Assembly: GCA_028821605.1 (NCBI GenBank)
Contig: JAPPFM010000032.1
Span: forward strand, 68,002-132,001
Direction of reading: 5' to 3'
From: Candidatus Poribacteria bacterium
GTDB lineage: Bacteria; Poribacteria; WGA-4E; WGA-3G
Length of the DNA: 64,000 nucleotides
Below are positions 7,744 to 15,208 of this stretch, piece after piece; the first letter of the stretch is position 1, and every line of letters starts with the position of its first letter. Both the position numbers and the translations under genes were made by a program. The notes beneath the pieces were generated by a model, which searched no databases, was not told the DNA's origin, and worked only from the letters and a program-made list of their open reading frames with translations.

Positions 7744-8949
7744 ATGCCTATGAACACCAAATACCATACCTATGTAGTGTTAATAACCCTTATGATGGCG
7801 GCATGCCTTGTGACCGGATGTGAAGAGATCCCGACACAGATGATTATTGTGGAACCTGTCGAAAAAGTCGCAGTTGCCGTTATCTCTGAAAAAGACGGGA
7901 GCGGTCTGACTGGCGAAGCCATGTTCGCGGAAATGGATGGGACGGTTCACGTCAGGATTGAAATTCAGAATGCATCCCCAGGTTTGCACGCGGCGCATCT
8001 CCATGTCGGCAGCTGCGCCGATGTGGGACCGCATTGGCATCCTATGGGGATTCCTGCAGGCACAGTCGGTGTTCCTGTCGCCGAAGCGACACCCAATATG
8101 CCACCCATTGGTATCGGTGAAATCGGCAATATTCCAGTCGGCGAGGACAGTACAGGGGTTTTAGAATTTACAACACCGCTCTGGTCTCTTGGCGGTAACC
8201 CAAGTACTGACATCCTCGGTAAACTGTTACTTATCCACGAAACAGGTGATACGTTCCAAACCAATCCACATACACACGATACAGCGATGGGGATGTCGAC
8301 TATGCATGGAGGCACACATACCCATAACGTTGCACAGATGCAGACAGAGATGGTAGAAGCCACCCATGCTTGTACACTGTCAGTGCTCGGTCAGCAGATC
8401 GACTTGGAAATGGAACATCATCTTCCCGGTCGAATAGTGGGTCCACATAGCCATGATCCACTGGAGCTGCTGCTGAGTTGTTTCTTTACGCCTCAGCAAT
8501 TGTTGGATCTTGCTTTTTTGGCTGTGATTCAGCTTACAGAATCGCCCGAATACCAAGCGTTTTTGGAAACCGAACCCAGTCGTTTAGCTGCCTACCACGA
8601 CTTTTTTCTCTCTAAAGGTGCACCCATAGATCCCGATTTCTTTACAAACCAGTATCGACGTACCTTTCCCACTGGAGCACCCGAAACATTTGAGCCGGAG
8701 ATGCGGATGCGGTTAACACATCTCTACATTTCATCGGGCATAGATTTTGAAAACTCTGCTGACTTAGCAGGCTATAATCAACTTCTCATCACATTTCTTG
8801 ATGATCGGACGACTGCGTGGATGTTAGGCTATTTCCAAGGGGACGATACAGCCTTCGGCGAATGGATTGTTGCGGTGCTTAAAGATGTACAGGTAAGAAC
8901 AGGCGGCGGTGCTCGCATCGGTTGCGGTATGATTGTCCTAATAGAATGA
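7744..8949 (+). CDS. Cu/Zn superoxide dismutase-like lipoprotein with a ~210-residue insertion
   Basis: The lipobox LVTGC gives lipid attachment at C26, so it is a periplasmic or cell-surface lipoprotein. Residues 80-170 align with SodC: GLHAAHLHVGSC, GPHWHP, GEIGN and LLIHETGD supply the four copper ligands (H85, H87, H97, H165) and the first disulfide cysteine (C91). The last strand, with the active-site Arg and second cysteine (GARIGCGMI; R391, C394), comes only after an insertion of residues about 175-386 rich in His/Met at its start and helical later. Positions of zinc ligands H71, H80 and D83 of SOD1 are Val, Gly and Glu here, so the site is probably copper-only. Dismutase activity is plausible but unproved. 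Confidence 0.75.
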   Translation: MPMNTKYHTYVVLITLMMAACLVTGCEEIPTQMIIVEPVEKVAVAVISEKDGSGLTGEAMFAEMDGTVHVRIEIQNASPGLHAAHLHVGSCADVGPHWHPMGIPAGTVGVPVAEATPNMPPIGIGEIGNIPVGEDSTGVLEFTTPLWSLGGNPSTDILGKLLLIHETGDTFQTNPHTHDTAMGMSTMHGGTHTHNVAQMQTEMVEATHACTLSVLGQQIDLEMEHHLPGRIVGPHSHDPLELLLSCFFTPQQLLDLAFLAVIQLTESPEYQAFLETEPSRLAAYHDFFLSKGAPIDPDFFTNQYRRTFPTGAPETFEPEMRMRLTHLYISSGIDFENSADLAGYNQLLITFLDDRTTAWMLGYFQGDDTAFGEWIVAVLKDVQVRTGGGARIGCGMIVLIE

Positions 8950-9037
8950 ACTCTTGATCATGACTTCTTAACGATTTTACTATTTATGAAGTTTGATTAA
9001 AAATGATGAAGTGACCAAATTAGTCTCGTCAAATCCG

Positions 9038-9066
9038 TTGAATTAAACACTGCGTTATGATATTAT
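9038..9066 (+). promoter_or_regulatory. promoter of the rhamnonate-dehydratase-like gene
   Basis: TTGAAT (9038-9043), 17-bp spacer, TATTAT (9061-9066), about 27 bases before ATG 9094, with GGAG in the leader. Confidence 0.6.
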
Positions 9067-9093
9067 GCCGCAAACCCTGAACGGAGCCAGACA

Positions 9094-10266
9094 ATGAAAA
9101 TCAAAGACATACAGACCGTCCGAATCAACGTGCCGCCGCGAGACATCAAACGCACAGAACCCCGCCGCGAAGTGTGGAGTTCCCACGCCGAGGTCGCAAA
9201 TCCGATGTCGCGCTATCCACAATACAAACGCTACCGTTCCAGTTGGATGCCGAAGAAGTGGGATACCGTTTACGTCAAAGTTACCGCAGAAGACGGCACT
9301 TGGGGAATAGGAGAAACCTCTTTCGGCACGCCAGTCGCTGCAATCATTGATGAACACTTTGCACCAATGCTAATTGGTGAAAATTGCTTTGCCGTTGAGA
9401 AGATTTGGGATATGATGTTCCGTATGTCTAAACCCTACGGCTCACAGGGATTAACGAGTTGTGCGATGAGCGGGGTTGACATCGCTTTGTGGGATCTGAA
9501 CGGCAAAATCAAGAACCAACCCGTCTATGAACTACTCGGTGGACCCCTACGTGAGAAGATGTTCGCTTACGCCACTGGCAACGATACCGATTGGCAGTTG
9601 GAACTCGGATTCAAGGCGGTGAAGTTGGCGTGTCCCTATGGACCAGTAGATGGCGAATGGGGATTAAAGGAGAACGAAAAACTGGTCGAGAAAACCAGAG
9701 AAATGGTCGGCGACGACGTTGAAATTATGCTCGATTGCTACATGGCTTTTGATGTCGATTATACGATCCGTTTGGCACACCGCCTCCGTCCGTATCGCCT
9801 TAAATGGATTGAGGAGTTCCTCATCCCGGAAGACATTGACGGTTTGATGAAAGTTAAAGAGGCTGTCGATTGGGTGAGTTTAGCGAGCGGCGAACATCAC
9901 TACACCCGCTTCCCGTTTCAGCAGATTATTGAAAGGCGATGCTTGGATATTCTACAACCGGACACCTTCTGGGTAGGGGGCATCACCGAGTGTGTCAAAA
10001 TCTGCCATCTCGCAGATGCCGCCGGACTCACCGTTATTTTTCACGGGGGTGGGCTTCGGCAATCCGGACTCCATCTCTCCGCTGCCATGCCCAATACGCC
10101 TTGGGTTGAATATTACCTTGGGGTCCCGCCCGGTGTGCCGTTAGAGGAGACGATACTGTTTGAGGGTGAATCTCTCCCAACAGATAGCTACATCTCTCCG
10201 AATGACGGTCCCGGGCTCGGTTTACACATTGAAGAGGAATGGCTAACGCCAAGGAATCCGCTATAA
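9094..10266 (+). CDS. rhmD: enolase-superfamily sugar-acid dehydratase, L-rhamnonate dehydratase-like
   Basis: Probably removes water from a sugar acid (L-rhamnonate or a related six-carbon acid) to give a 2-keto-3-deoxy acid. It has the N-terminal lid domain and barrel of the mandelate racemase group. Visible Mg ligands are D214 (MLDCYMAFD), E240 (IEEFL) and E267 (SGEHHY), with H317 (FHGGG) as probable base, and the SGEHHYTRFPFQQIIE / ILQPD stretches resemble L-rhamnonate dehydratase more than galactonate or mandelate enzymes. GGAG precedes the ATG. One base separates its stop from the SurA-like gene, so the two are co-transcribed although functionally unrelated. Substrate assignment is an inference from family resemblance. 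Confidence 0.8.
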   Translation: MKIKDIQTVRINVPPRDIKRTEPRREVWSSHAEVANPMSRYPQYKRYRSSWMPKKWDTVYVKVTAEDGTWGIGETSFGTPVAAIIDEHFAPMLIGENCFAVEKIWDMMFRMSKPYGSQGLTSCAMSGVDIALWDLNGKIKNQPVYELLGGPLREKMFAYATGNDTDWQLELGFKAVKLACPYGPVDGEWGLKENEKLVEKTREMVGDDVEIMLDCYMAFDVDYTIRLAHRLRPYRLKWIEEFLIPEDIDGLMKVKEAVDWVSLASGEHHYTRFPFQQIIERRCLDILQPDTFWVGGITECVKICHLADAAGLTVIFHGGGLRQSGLHLSAAMPNTPWVEYYLGVPPGVPLEETILFEGESLPTDSYISPNDGPGLGLHIEEEWLTPRNPL

Positions 10267-10267
10267 T

Positions 10268-11254
10268 ATGGGACGTTATATCTCCTTTCTACTGCTACTT
10301 TGTGTAAGTACTAACGCTTATGCGCAAACGTTAATTGATTCTATCATTGCGGTTGTTAATACAGATGCTATCACACGCAGCGAACTTGAAAATGAATTTC
10401 GTATTGCTGCGCTCATGCAGATACGCACTGATGCAGCACCGACTACCGCCGAGCGGCGCGCTGTCCTTGATACTATTGTAACCCGCAAATTCGTCTTACA
10501 AGAGGCTGAACGGCGCGGCATCGTTATAACCCAGCGCGACGCACGAGTAGCGGAAAAAATAGCCGAAATCCGTGCCGGATATGCTTTTGACGGGGATCTT
10601 CAGAGCGTTTTACAGCAGTACCAGTTAGAAGAGGAGACGGTGAAAACGCGTGTCTATGAGCAGCTAATTTATGATGAATTCTTTCGCCGGATATTTTTCA
10701 ATGATGTTAACACTGAGGAGGTCGCGAAGTTAGCCAAGTCTTACTATGATGCGAATAGCACTAAATTTATTGTACCGCCTACCGTCACCTTTAACTCGCT
10801 ATTTATTATCATGCCGAAGGATAAGTCCGCAACAGAAAAGCAGGCTGCCGAACATTTAGTGCAACAACTCAGCGAGCATTTGCAACAGGGTGAAACATTT
10901 AAGGCTGTCTATGAAGCTTATAAAACACGTCTGGCACTCTGGATTGAGGAGTTGACACGTGAGGTAGACACCCCAGTGGGCACTATTGTGACAGAATTGC
11001 AAATTTCTGAGCGGAGTGCCCCGCTCCCCGTTTCAGAGGGATACCAGATCGTTGAACGCGTTCGGAATAACCCGGCACGCCAAAAACCTTATTCGGAGGT
11101 CAGTGAGGAGATTTCAGAACGGATTCGTCGGGATTTAGCAGAAAGCGAGTTCGAGGCGTGGTTAACGGAACGGAAAGAGGAGGAGACGTGGCATATTTTG
11201 GATGATGAACTTGTACAGGCAGACGGTGAGACGAGGCAAACAGATGTCGAATAA
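10268..11254 (+). CDS. SurA-like periplasmic peptidyl-prolyl isomerase/chaperone
   Basis: The signal peptide ends NAYA before QTLID (about residue 20). The mature N-terminus LIDSIIAVVNTDAITRSELENE is the typical SurA-N opening, followed by a helical chaperone region (TRKFVLQEAERRGI) and a weak PPIC/parvulin-type region (about 165-280, VTFNSLFIIMPKDK to GYQIVERV). It probably escorts outer-membrane proteins through the periplasm, fitting a cell with TonB and PorV-type barrels. It sits in an operon with the dehydratase upstream and the TPR gene downstream, whose start overlaps its 3' end. Confidence 0.82.
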   Translation: MGRYISFLLLLCVSTNAYAQTLIDSIIAVVNTDAITRSELENEFRIAALMQIRTDAAPTTAERRAVLDTIVTRKFVLQEAERRGIVITQRDARVAEKIAEIRAGYAFDGDLQSVLQQYQLEEETVKTRVYEQLIYDEFFRRIFFNDVNTEEVAKLAKSYYDANSTKFIVPPTVTFNSLFIIMPKDKSATEKQAAEHLVQQLSEHLQQGETFKAVYEAYKTRLALWIEELTREVDTPVGTIVTELQISERSAPLPVSEGYQIVERVRNNPARQKPYSEVSEEISERIRRDLAESEFEAWLTERKEEETWHILDDELVQADGETRQTDVE

Positions 11255-12902
11255 TCCGCGCTTAAAGCAGACAAGGGATGGAATCGCTCAGAAGCCTATA
11301 TCTATACAGTGGTGGAGGTATTTTGCCGTTGGAATGCTGCTGTTTGTGTTTGCTGGATCAGGATCGGCGGACGATATAGCAGATTATCCTAAAACGTTCC
11401 AGAAGCAGTTGAAGGACGCACAGCGTGCGTTTCAAGCGGAGCAGTGGCATGAAGCACGCCGTTTATACCGAGCTCTTGCCAAAGAGGCTCCTGAATTCCC
11501 AATTGTTTACATCGGTGAAGGGGATGCCGCCGCAAAACTGAAAGATTATCCCGCCGCTATTACTGCTTTTCAGCATGCTTTGCGATTCCTCTCCGCGCAA
11601 CCGCAAGGTGATATTGCAAGGGTTCGCTTAGAAATTATGGTCCAAGCCAAACTCGCTGCTGCGTATCACCGCAACAAGCAGCTTGACGAAGCCGATACGT
11701 GGTTCCAAAAAGCCATCAAGGGTGCTGGTGAGGATGCCCCAGTAGCATGGTATGTCGCTTTGGGACAGATTGAAACGGAGCGTGGGAACTTGGAGCAGGC
11801 ACGCCGCTACTATATTGTCGCTGTGCAGCTGCACCCGGATACAACTGCTGCCTATAATAATCTCGGACATGTTCTGCTCAAGCTCAATCGCATTGACGAA
11901 GCCGATGCTGTCTTTCGGGAAGCACTCACCCAAGATGAGACGCTTGCCAGTGCCGCCTTCGGACGCGGTGAAGTCGGGGCAAGACGAGGCAAACTCGCCG
12001 TCGCGCAACATTTTTATGAACGTGCTGTCCAACATGCGCCTGACGAACCAGTATTCCATAAAGTACTTGCAGATGTCCTCCGTGATATGGGTAACAACGA
12101 GGCATCTGAGGCTGAATTGACACGTTACCGCCGAACCTTGACGGAACGCTACCGTCGTCAAGCGCATTGGTTCATTGAGAATGGACAGCCACAACGTGCC
12201 TTAATGCCCTTGAAGAAAGCACTTGAAACCGATGAGGCATTTATACCAGCCTTGAAAGATTATGCCTACGTTCAGATGCAGCTCGGCGAATTAGGGGATG
12301 CTAAGCAATCGTATCAACGTGTGCTCACCATAGAGCCTACTTCGCGTCAGGCACTTTTACATCTCGGTATGATAGAAGCCAAACTTGGGAATCAAGCAAC
12401 AGCTGCATCACACTATCTCACGCTCATCGAATATAAACCGGATTTTATGGATGCCTACGTGCAACTCGCAAATCTGCACGAGCGTTCAGGAGATTTGAAG
12501 GCTGCGGCGCAGGCATTGACAATGGGCATCCGACACGAACCGACATGGGCACCCGGATATTTGTGGCGTGGGAAGATTTATCAGAAACAGCACAGGTCCA
12601 ACATGGCAGAAGCCGATTTCCGACAATCGATTCAACTCGCGCCAGATGTTCCATTTCCGAAAGAGGCATTGGCATCTCTGCTTGCAAGGGAAAACAGGAA
12701 GCTCACTGAAGCACTTACCCTCGCCACCGCTGCTGTTGCGAGTGAGGGGCAACCTGCACACCGTGCCACGCTTGCCTTCGTCTATTACCGGCTCAACCGT
12801 ATTCCCGATGCGCGACGTGAAATTGGAACTGCCTTTACCCAAGCCCCTAATCATCCTTATGTTCTAAGGATTCGTTCAGAGATCCTAAAAACCGATCCAT
12901 AG
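11244..12902 (+). CDS. TPR-repeat protein, membrane-anchored or exported
   Basis: The start is taken as ATG 11244 (MSNNPRLKQ), overlapping the SurA-like stop by 11 bases; an earlier in-frame ATG at 11202 would lie deeper in that gene. A hydrophobic segment at about residues 25-42 (YFAVGMLLFVFAGSGSA) looks like a signal or anchor with possible cleavage after GSA. The remaining ~500 residues are back-to-back tetratricopeptide repeats (for example AARLYRALAKEAPEF-type, AYNNLGHVLLKLNRIDEADAVF, GYLWRGKIYQKQHRSNMAEA), roughly a dozen units. TPR superhelices bind partner proteins; the shared operon with SurA suggests a role in envelope protein handling, which is inference. Confidence 0.85.
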   Translation: MSNNPRLKQTRDGIAQKPISIQWWRYFAVGMLLFVFAGSGSADDIADYPKTFQKQLKDAQRAFQAEQWHEARRLYRALAKEAPEFPIVYIGEGDAAAKLKDYPAAITAFQHALRFLSAQPQGDIARVRLEIMVQAKLAAAYHRNKQLDEADTWFQKAIKGAGEDAPVAWYVALGQIETERGNLEQARRYYIVAVQLHPDTTAAYNNLGHVLLKLNRIDEADAVFREALTQDETLASAAFGRGEVGARRGKLAVAQHFYERAVQHAPDEPVFHKVLADVLRDMGNNEASEAELTRYRRTLTERYRRQAHWFIENGQPQRALMPLKKALETDEAFIPALKDYAYVQMQLGELGDAKQSYQRVLTIEPTSRQALLHLGMIEAKLGNQATAASHYLTLIEYKPDFMDAYVQLANLHERSGDLKAAAQALTMGIRHEPTWAPGYLWRGKIYQKQHRSNMAEADFRQSIQLAPDVPFPKEALASLLARENRKLTEALTLATAAVASEGQPAHRATLAFVYYRLNRIPDARREIGTAFTQAPNHPYVLRIRSEILKTDP

Positions 12903-12942
12903 AGACAATTTCTGAATAACGACTCCTTTGGGTATTTTTTTC

Positions 12943-12971
12943 TTGAAAATTAAAGGGAAAAATAGTATAAT
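12943..12971 (+). promoter_or_regulatory. promoter of the Met/Gly-repeat lipoprotein
   Basis: TTGAAA (12943-12948), 17-bp spacer, TATAAT (12966-12971). The leader to ATG 13112 is about 135 bases and ends with an AAGGAG site. The same arrangement is repeated for the cytochrome P460 gene at 13789-13817. Confidence 0.75.
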
Positions 12972-13111
12972 TCACTAAAGTTGTATGGTACATAGATGTG
13001 GAGGGTCACGTTCTAACCTGAACGGGTTTTATTATCTTGAAGCCGTACCAAGAGATTCGAGACTCTTCCACAACTGCTTACTTTAAGTATATAGAATAAG
13101 GAGCCCTAACA

Positions 13112-13483
13112 ATGTTAAAGTTTCAGATAGTTTTAATTGCCATTTTGGTTTGCTGTTTTGCCTTTATATCTTGTGACAGAGTTCAGCCGCCCATGACACC
13201 GATTATGGATGACATGATGGGGGAAGGCAGCGACTCAGAAAAGATGGGAGATATGACTGGCATGGAAGGTGAAGATGCTGACAAGACTGGCATGGAAGGC
13301 ATGACTGGCATGGAAGGTGAAGATGCTGACAAGACTGGCATGGAAGGCATGACTGGCATGGAAGGTGAAGATGCTGACAAGACTGGCATGGAAGGTGAAG
13401 GTGCCGGTGCTAATGGCATGGGTGGCATGAATGGTAATGGTGCCGGTGCTGGTGGCATGAATGGTGAAGGTGCCACCCAATAG
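13112..13483 (+). CDS. small Met/Gly/Asp-rich repeat lipoprotein
   Basis: The signal peptide MLKFQIVLIAILVCCFAF with lipobox FISC gives a lipidated C21. The 100-residue mature part is low-complexity: three tandem 16-residue units MTGMEGEDADKTGMEG (DNA 13253-13396) then a Gly/Asn/Met tail ending GEGATQ. Methionine- and acid-rich repeats of this type could bind Cu(I) or other metals, or simply act as a flexible spacer; no family is recognised. AAGGAG precedes the ATG and a strong terminator follows, so the gene is monocistronic. Signal peptide and last codons match the neighbouring P460 gene. Confidence 0.75.
   Translation: MLKFQIVLIAILVCCFAFISCDRVQPPMTPIMDDMMGEGSDSEKMGDMTGMEGEDADKTGMEGMTGMEGEDADKTGMEGMTGMEGEDADKTGMEGEGAGANGMGGMNGNGAGAGGMNGEGATQ
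13253..13396 (+). repeat. three 48-bp tandem repeats in the lipoprotein gene
   Basis: In-frame direct repeats of 48 bp (13253-13300, 13301-13348, 13349-13396) encoding M-T-G-M-E-G-E-D-A-D-K-T-G-M-E-G, nearly identical at DNA level, so copy number may vary by slippage. Confidence 0.85.
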
Positions 13484-13508
13484 TTCCATTTCACATCATT
13501 TCTGAAGA

Positions 13509-13547
13509 GGATCAGTGACCACATTCTATGGTTGCTGATCCTTTTTT
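13509..13547 (+). terminator. rho-independent terminator of the repeat lipoprotein gene
   Basis: The stem starts GGATCAG and closes CTGATCC, extended by G-U and A-T pairs to about 14 pairs around a short ATTCT loop, followed by CTTTTTT. Confidence 0.85.
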
Positions 13548-13550
13548 ATT

Positions 13551-13788
13551 ACCCAACTTACGATGACCAATCTTTCTATCAAACTCACATCTTATAGTGA
13601 AATCTACAATTAACCTAAATTGCTACCTTTGTAATTCGGTCGCAATTTTCAAGATAACTTCTGTAGGAGCGATCCCTACCTAAAACGCGGCAGACATAGC
13701 CTTATCAGACAATTAGCCGTTTCTCGTTCACCAACAGAGTGTCATGTTTGTAGAAAACTAAAGAAAGCTATCTACGCTCTATTTTTTG
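13551..13788. other. gene-free spacer with a repeat fragment
   Basis: No convincing gene on either strand. It contains GTAGGAGCGATCC (13663-13675), whose reverse complement occurs at 32960-32972 between the ABC permease and amidohydrolase genes, so it is probably a fragment of a dispersed intergenic repeat. Otherwise AT-rich and featureless up to the promoter at 13789. Confidence 0.5.
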
Positions 13789-13817
13789 TTGAGAATTAAA
13801 TCCCAATATGATACTAT
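13789..13817 (+). promoter_or_regulatory. promoter of the double cytochrome P460 gene
   Basis: TTGAGA (13789-13794), 17-bp spacer beginning ATTAAA as in the upstream paralogous promoter, TACTAT (13812-13817). A leader of about 115 bases with a small hairpin (GGCTTT...AAAGCC near 13870-13890) precedes TAAGGAG and ATG 13938. Confidence 0.65.
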
Positions 13818-13937
13818 TTAAAGTGAAGTTATGTAATATAAATTTGGAGAAGACCACGATGAAGTGGACGGCTTTGTCGCTTTAAAGCCTACAACTCTTT
13901 TTCAACTTTTAAAATATAGAGTAAGGAGCATTCAATA

Positions 13938-15125
13938 ATGTTAAAACTTCAGATCACTTTAATCGCAATCCTAATCGGTTGTGTTGCTTTCATATCCTGC
14001 GATCGCGTACCGAAAATATTAGAACCGGCTGCCGATGATATGATGGCTGCTGACGATATGACAGCTGCTGACATGCCGACGGACATGATGAAAATGATGG
14101 ACTCGGCAATGTACATGTCGTGGGCGAGCGTTGAACTTCCAGCACCGACGATGACCGTGGCAGAAGCTGCTGCAGCCATGGATTTCGCGGGAACCGGGGC
14201 AGCCCACAATCCAGGCAGCGATATTTTTACGCCACGTACCTTCTATATCAACGATATTGGTGCCGTGGCGAACAAGGCAGGAACACCATATCCCGCTGGG
14301 ACCATGATTTTCAAAGAAATTATGGATGAGACCAACACGTTTGTCGATAAACTCGCCATGATGATGAAAAGCGACGACCCAATGTATGCTAACCACAATG
14401 GGTGGGTCTACAGAAAGTATGCTCGTTCCAGTGCGGATGCTGAGTATATGCAGGTCAGAGGCTCTAATCTGGCAGATGCAGGTAACGGCTGCCACGGCTG
14501 CCACGCCAAAGCCGATAACGACAGTGTCTTTGTCTCACTCCTGATGGACATAGATGATATAGTAGATGATATGACGGCTGGTGATGACACGACTATCGAC
14601 ACGACCACGGACATGGCTACGGATACACCTATGGACCTGACTACGGACACACCTATGGACATGATGATGAAAATGATGATGGACATGGAAATGCACAAGT
14701 CGTGGGACAGTGTTACGCTTCCAGTACCAGTGGGTACCGGAGCAGCTCACGGTACGGGAGCTCGTACTGTATACTTCAATGAAGCTGGGGCTACGGCAAA
14801 CATGGCAGGGACAGCTTATCCTGCAGGAACCATGATTGTCAAAGAGATCATGGATGCTACCAATACATTTGTCGAGACGGTTGCAAAGATGGTAAAAACC
14901 GACTCAGCAGACCCAATGTCCGCAATGTACAAAGATCACGGCTATTGGATGTACGTCCAAGTTAAACTCGATGCAATGTCAAATGTCATAGAAGGTGAAA
15001 CAAGGGGCGATGTTCCTGGTGGCAGCAGTGCTGGTTGTCATGGATGCCACTCAACAGCCGCTAATGACAAAGTCTTCGTACCGCTCTCCATGGCCGATGC
15101 TGCTGGCGACGGTGCCACCCAATAG
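13938..15125 (+). CDS. lipoprotein with two cytochrome P460 domains
   Basis: Lipobox FISC, lipidated C21. Two homologous halves, about residues 50-205 and 240-388, each carry TxYPAGTMIxKEIMD and end in a c-type haem motif: C185-H-G-C-H189 and C367-H-G-C-H371, followed by (N)DxVFV as in cytochrome P460. Family members bind a modified haem and oxidise hydroxylamine or handle nitric oxide; many relatives have no known activity. The halves are joined by a Thr/Asp/Met-rich linker. It is probably periplasmic or surface-exposed, doing redox chemistry. Signal peptide, linker bias for DMT and the 3' end (GATQ then TAGTTCCAT) resemble the neighbouring repeat lipoprotein. Confidence 0.8.
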   Translation: MLKLQITLIAILIGCVAFISCDRVPKILEPAADDMMAADDMTAADMPTDMMKMMDSAMYMSWASVELPAPTMTVAEAAAAMDFAGTGAAHNPGSDIFTPRTFYINDIGAVANKAGTPYPAGTMIFKEIMDETNTFVDKLAMMMKSDDPMYANHNGWVYRKYARSSADAEYMQVRGSNLADAGNGCHGCHAKADNDSVFVSLLMDIDDIVDDMTAGDDTTIDTTTDMATDTPMDLTTDTPMDMMMKMMMDMEMHKSWDSVTLPVPVGTGAAHGTGARTVYFNEAGATANMAGTAYPAGTMIVKEIMDATNTFVETVAKMVKTDSADPMSAMYKDHGYWMYVQVKLDAMSNVIEGETRGDVPGGSSAGCHGCHSTAANDKVFVPLSMADAAGDGATQ

Positions 15126-15150
15126 TTCCATCTAACAACACCTATAAGGA

Positions 15151-15186
15151 GGGGATTGGTAACCGTATTTTATGGTTGTCAGTCCC
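15151..15186 (+). terminator. terminator hairpin of the P460 gene
   Basis: Stem GGGGATTGGTAACC pairing with GGTTGTCAGTCCC around a TATTTTAT loop, followed by a weak T-rich stretch. Position and shape parallel the terminator at 13509-13547. Confidence 0.65.
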
Positions 15187-15208
15187 TTTCTACTTTTCTA
15201 CGAATGTT

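Noticed and set aside
12977-13111. cyclic-di-GMP riboswitch in the leaders of the two lipoproteins
   Set aside because: Fragments such as GGTCACG look suggestive, but the conserved core of that riboswitch could not be followed.
13253-13396. possible CRISPR array
   Set aside because: The repeats are contiguous, in frame and without spacers; they encode a peptide repeat.
13183-13524. minus-strand Pro/Met-rich ORF across the 48-bp repeats
   Set aside because: Shadow of the repeat lipoprotein; the repeats keep any frame open, and the ORF overlaps the terminator.
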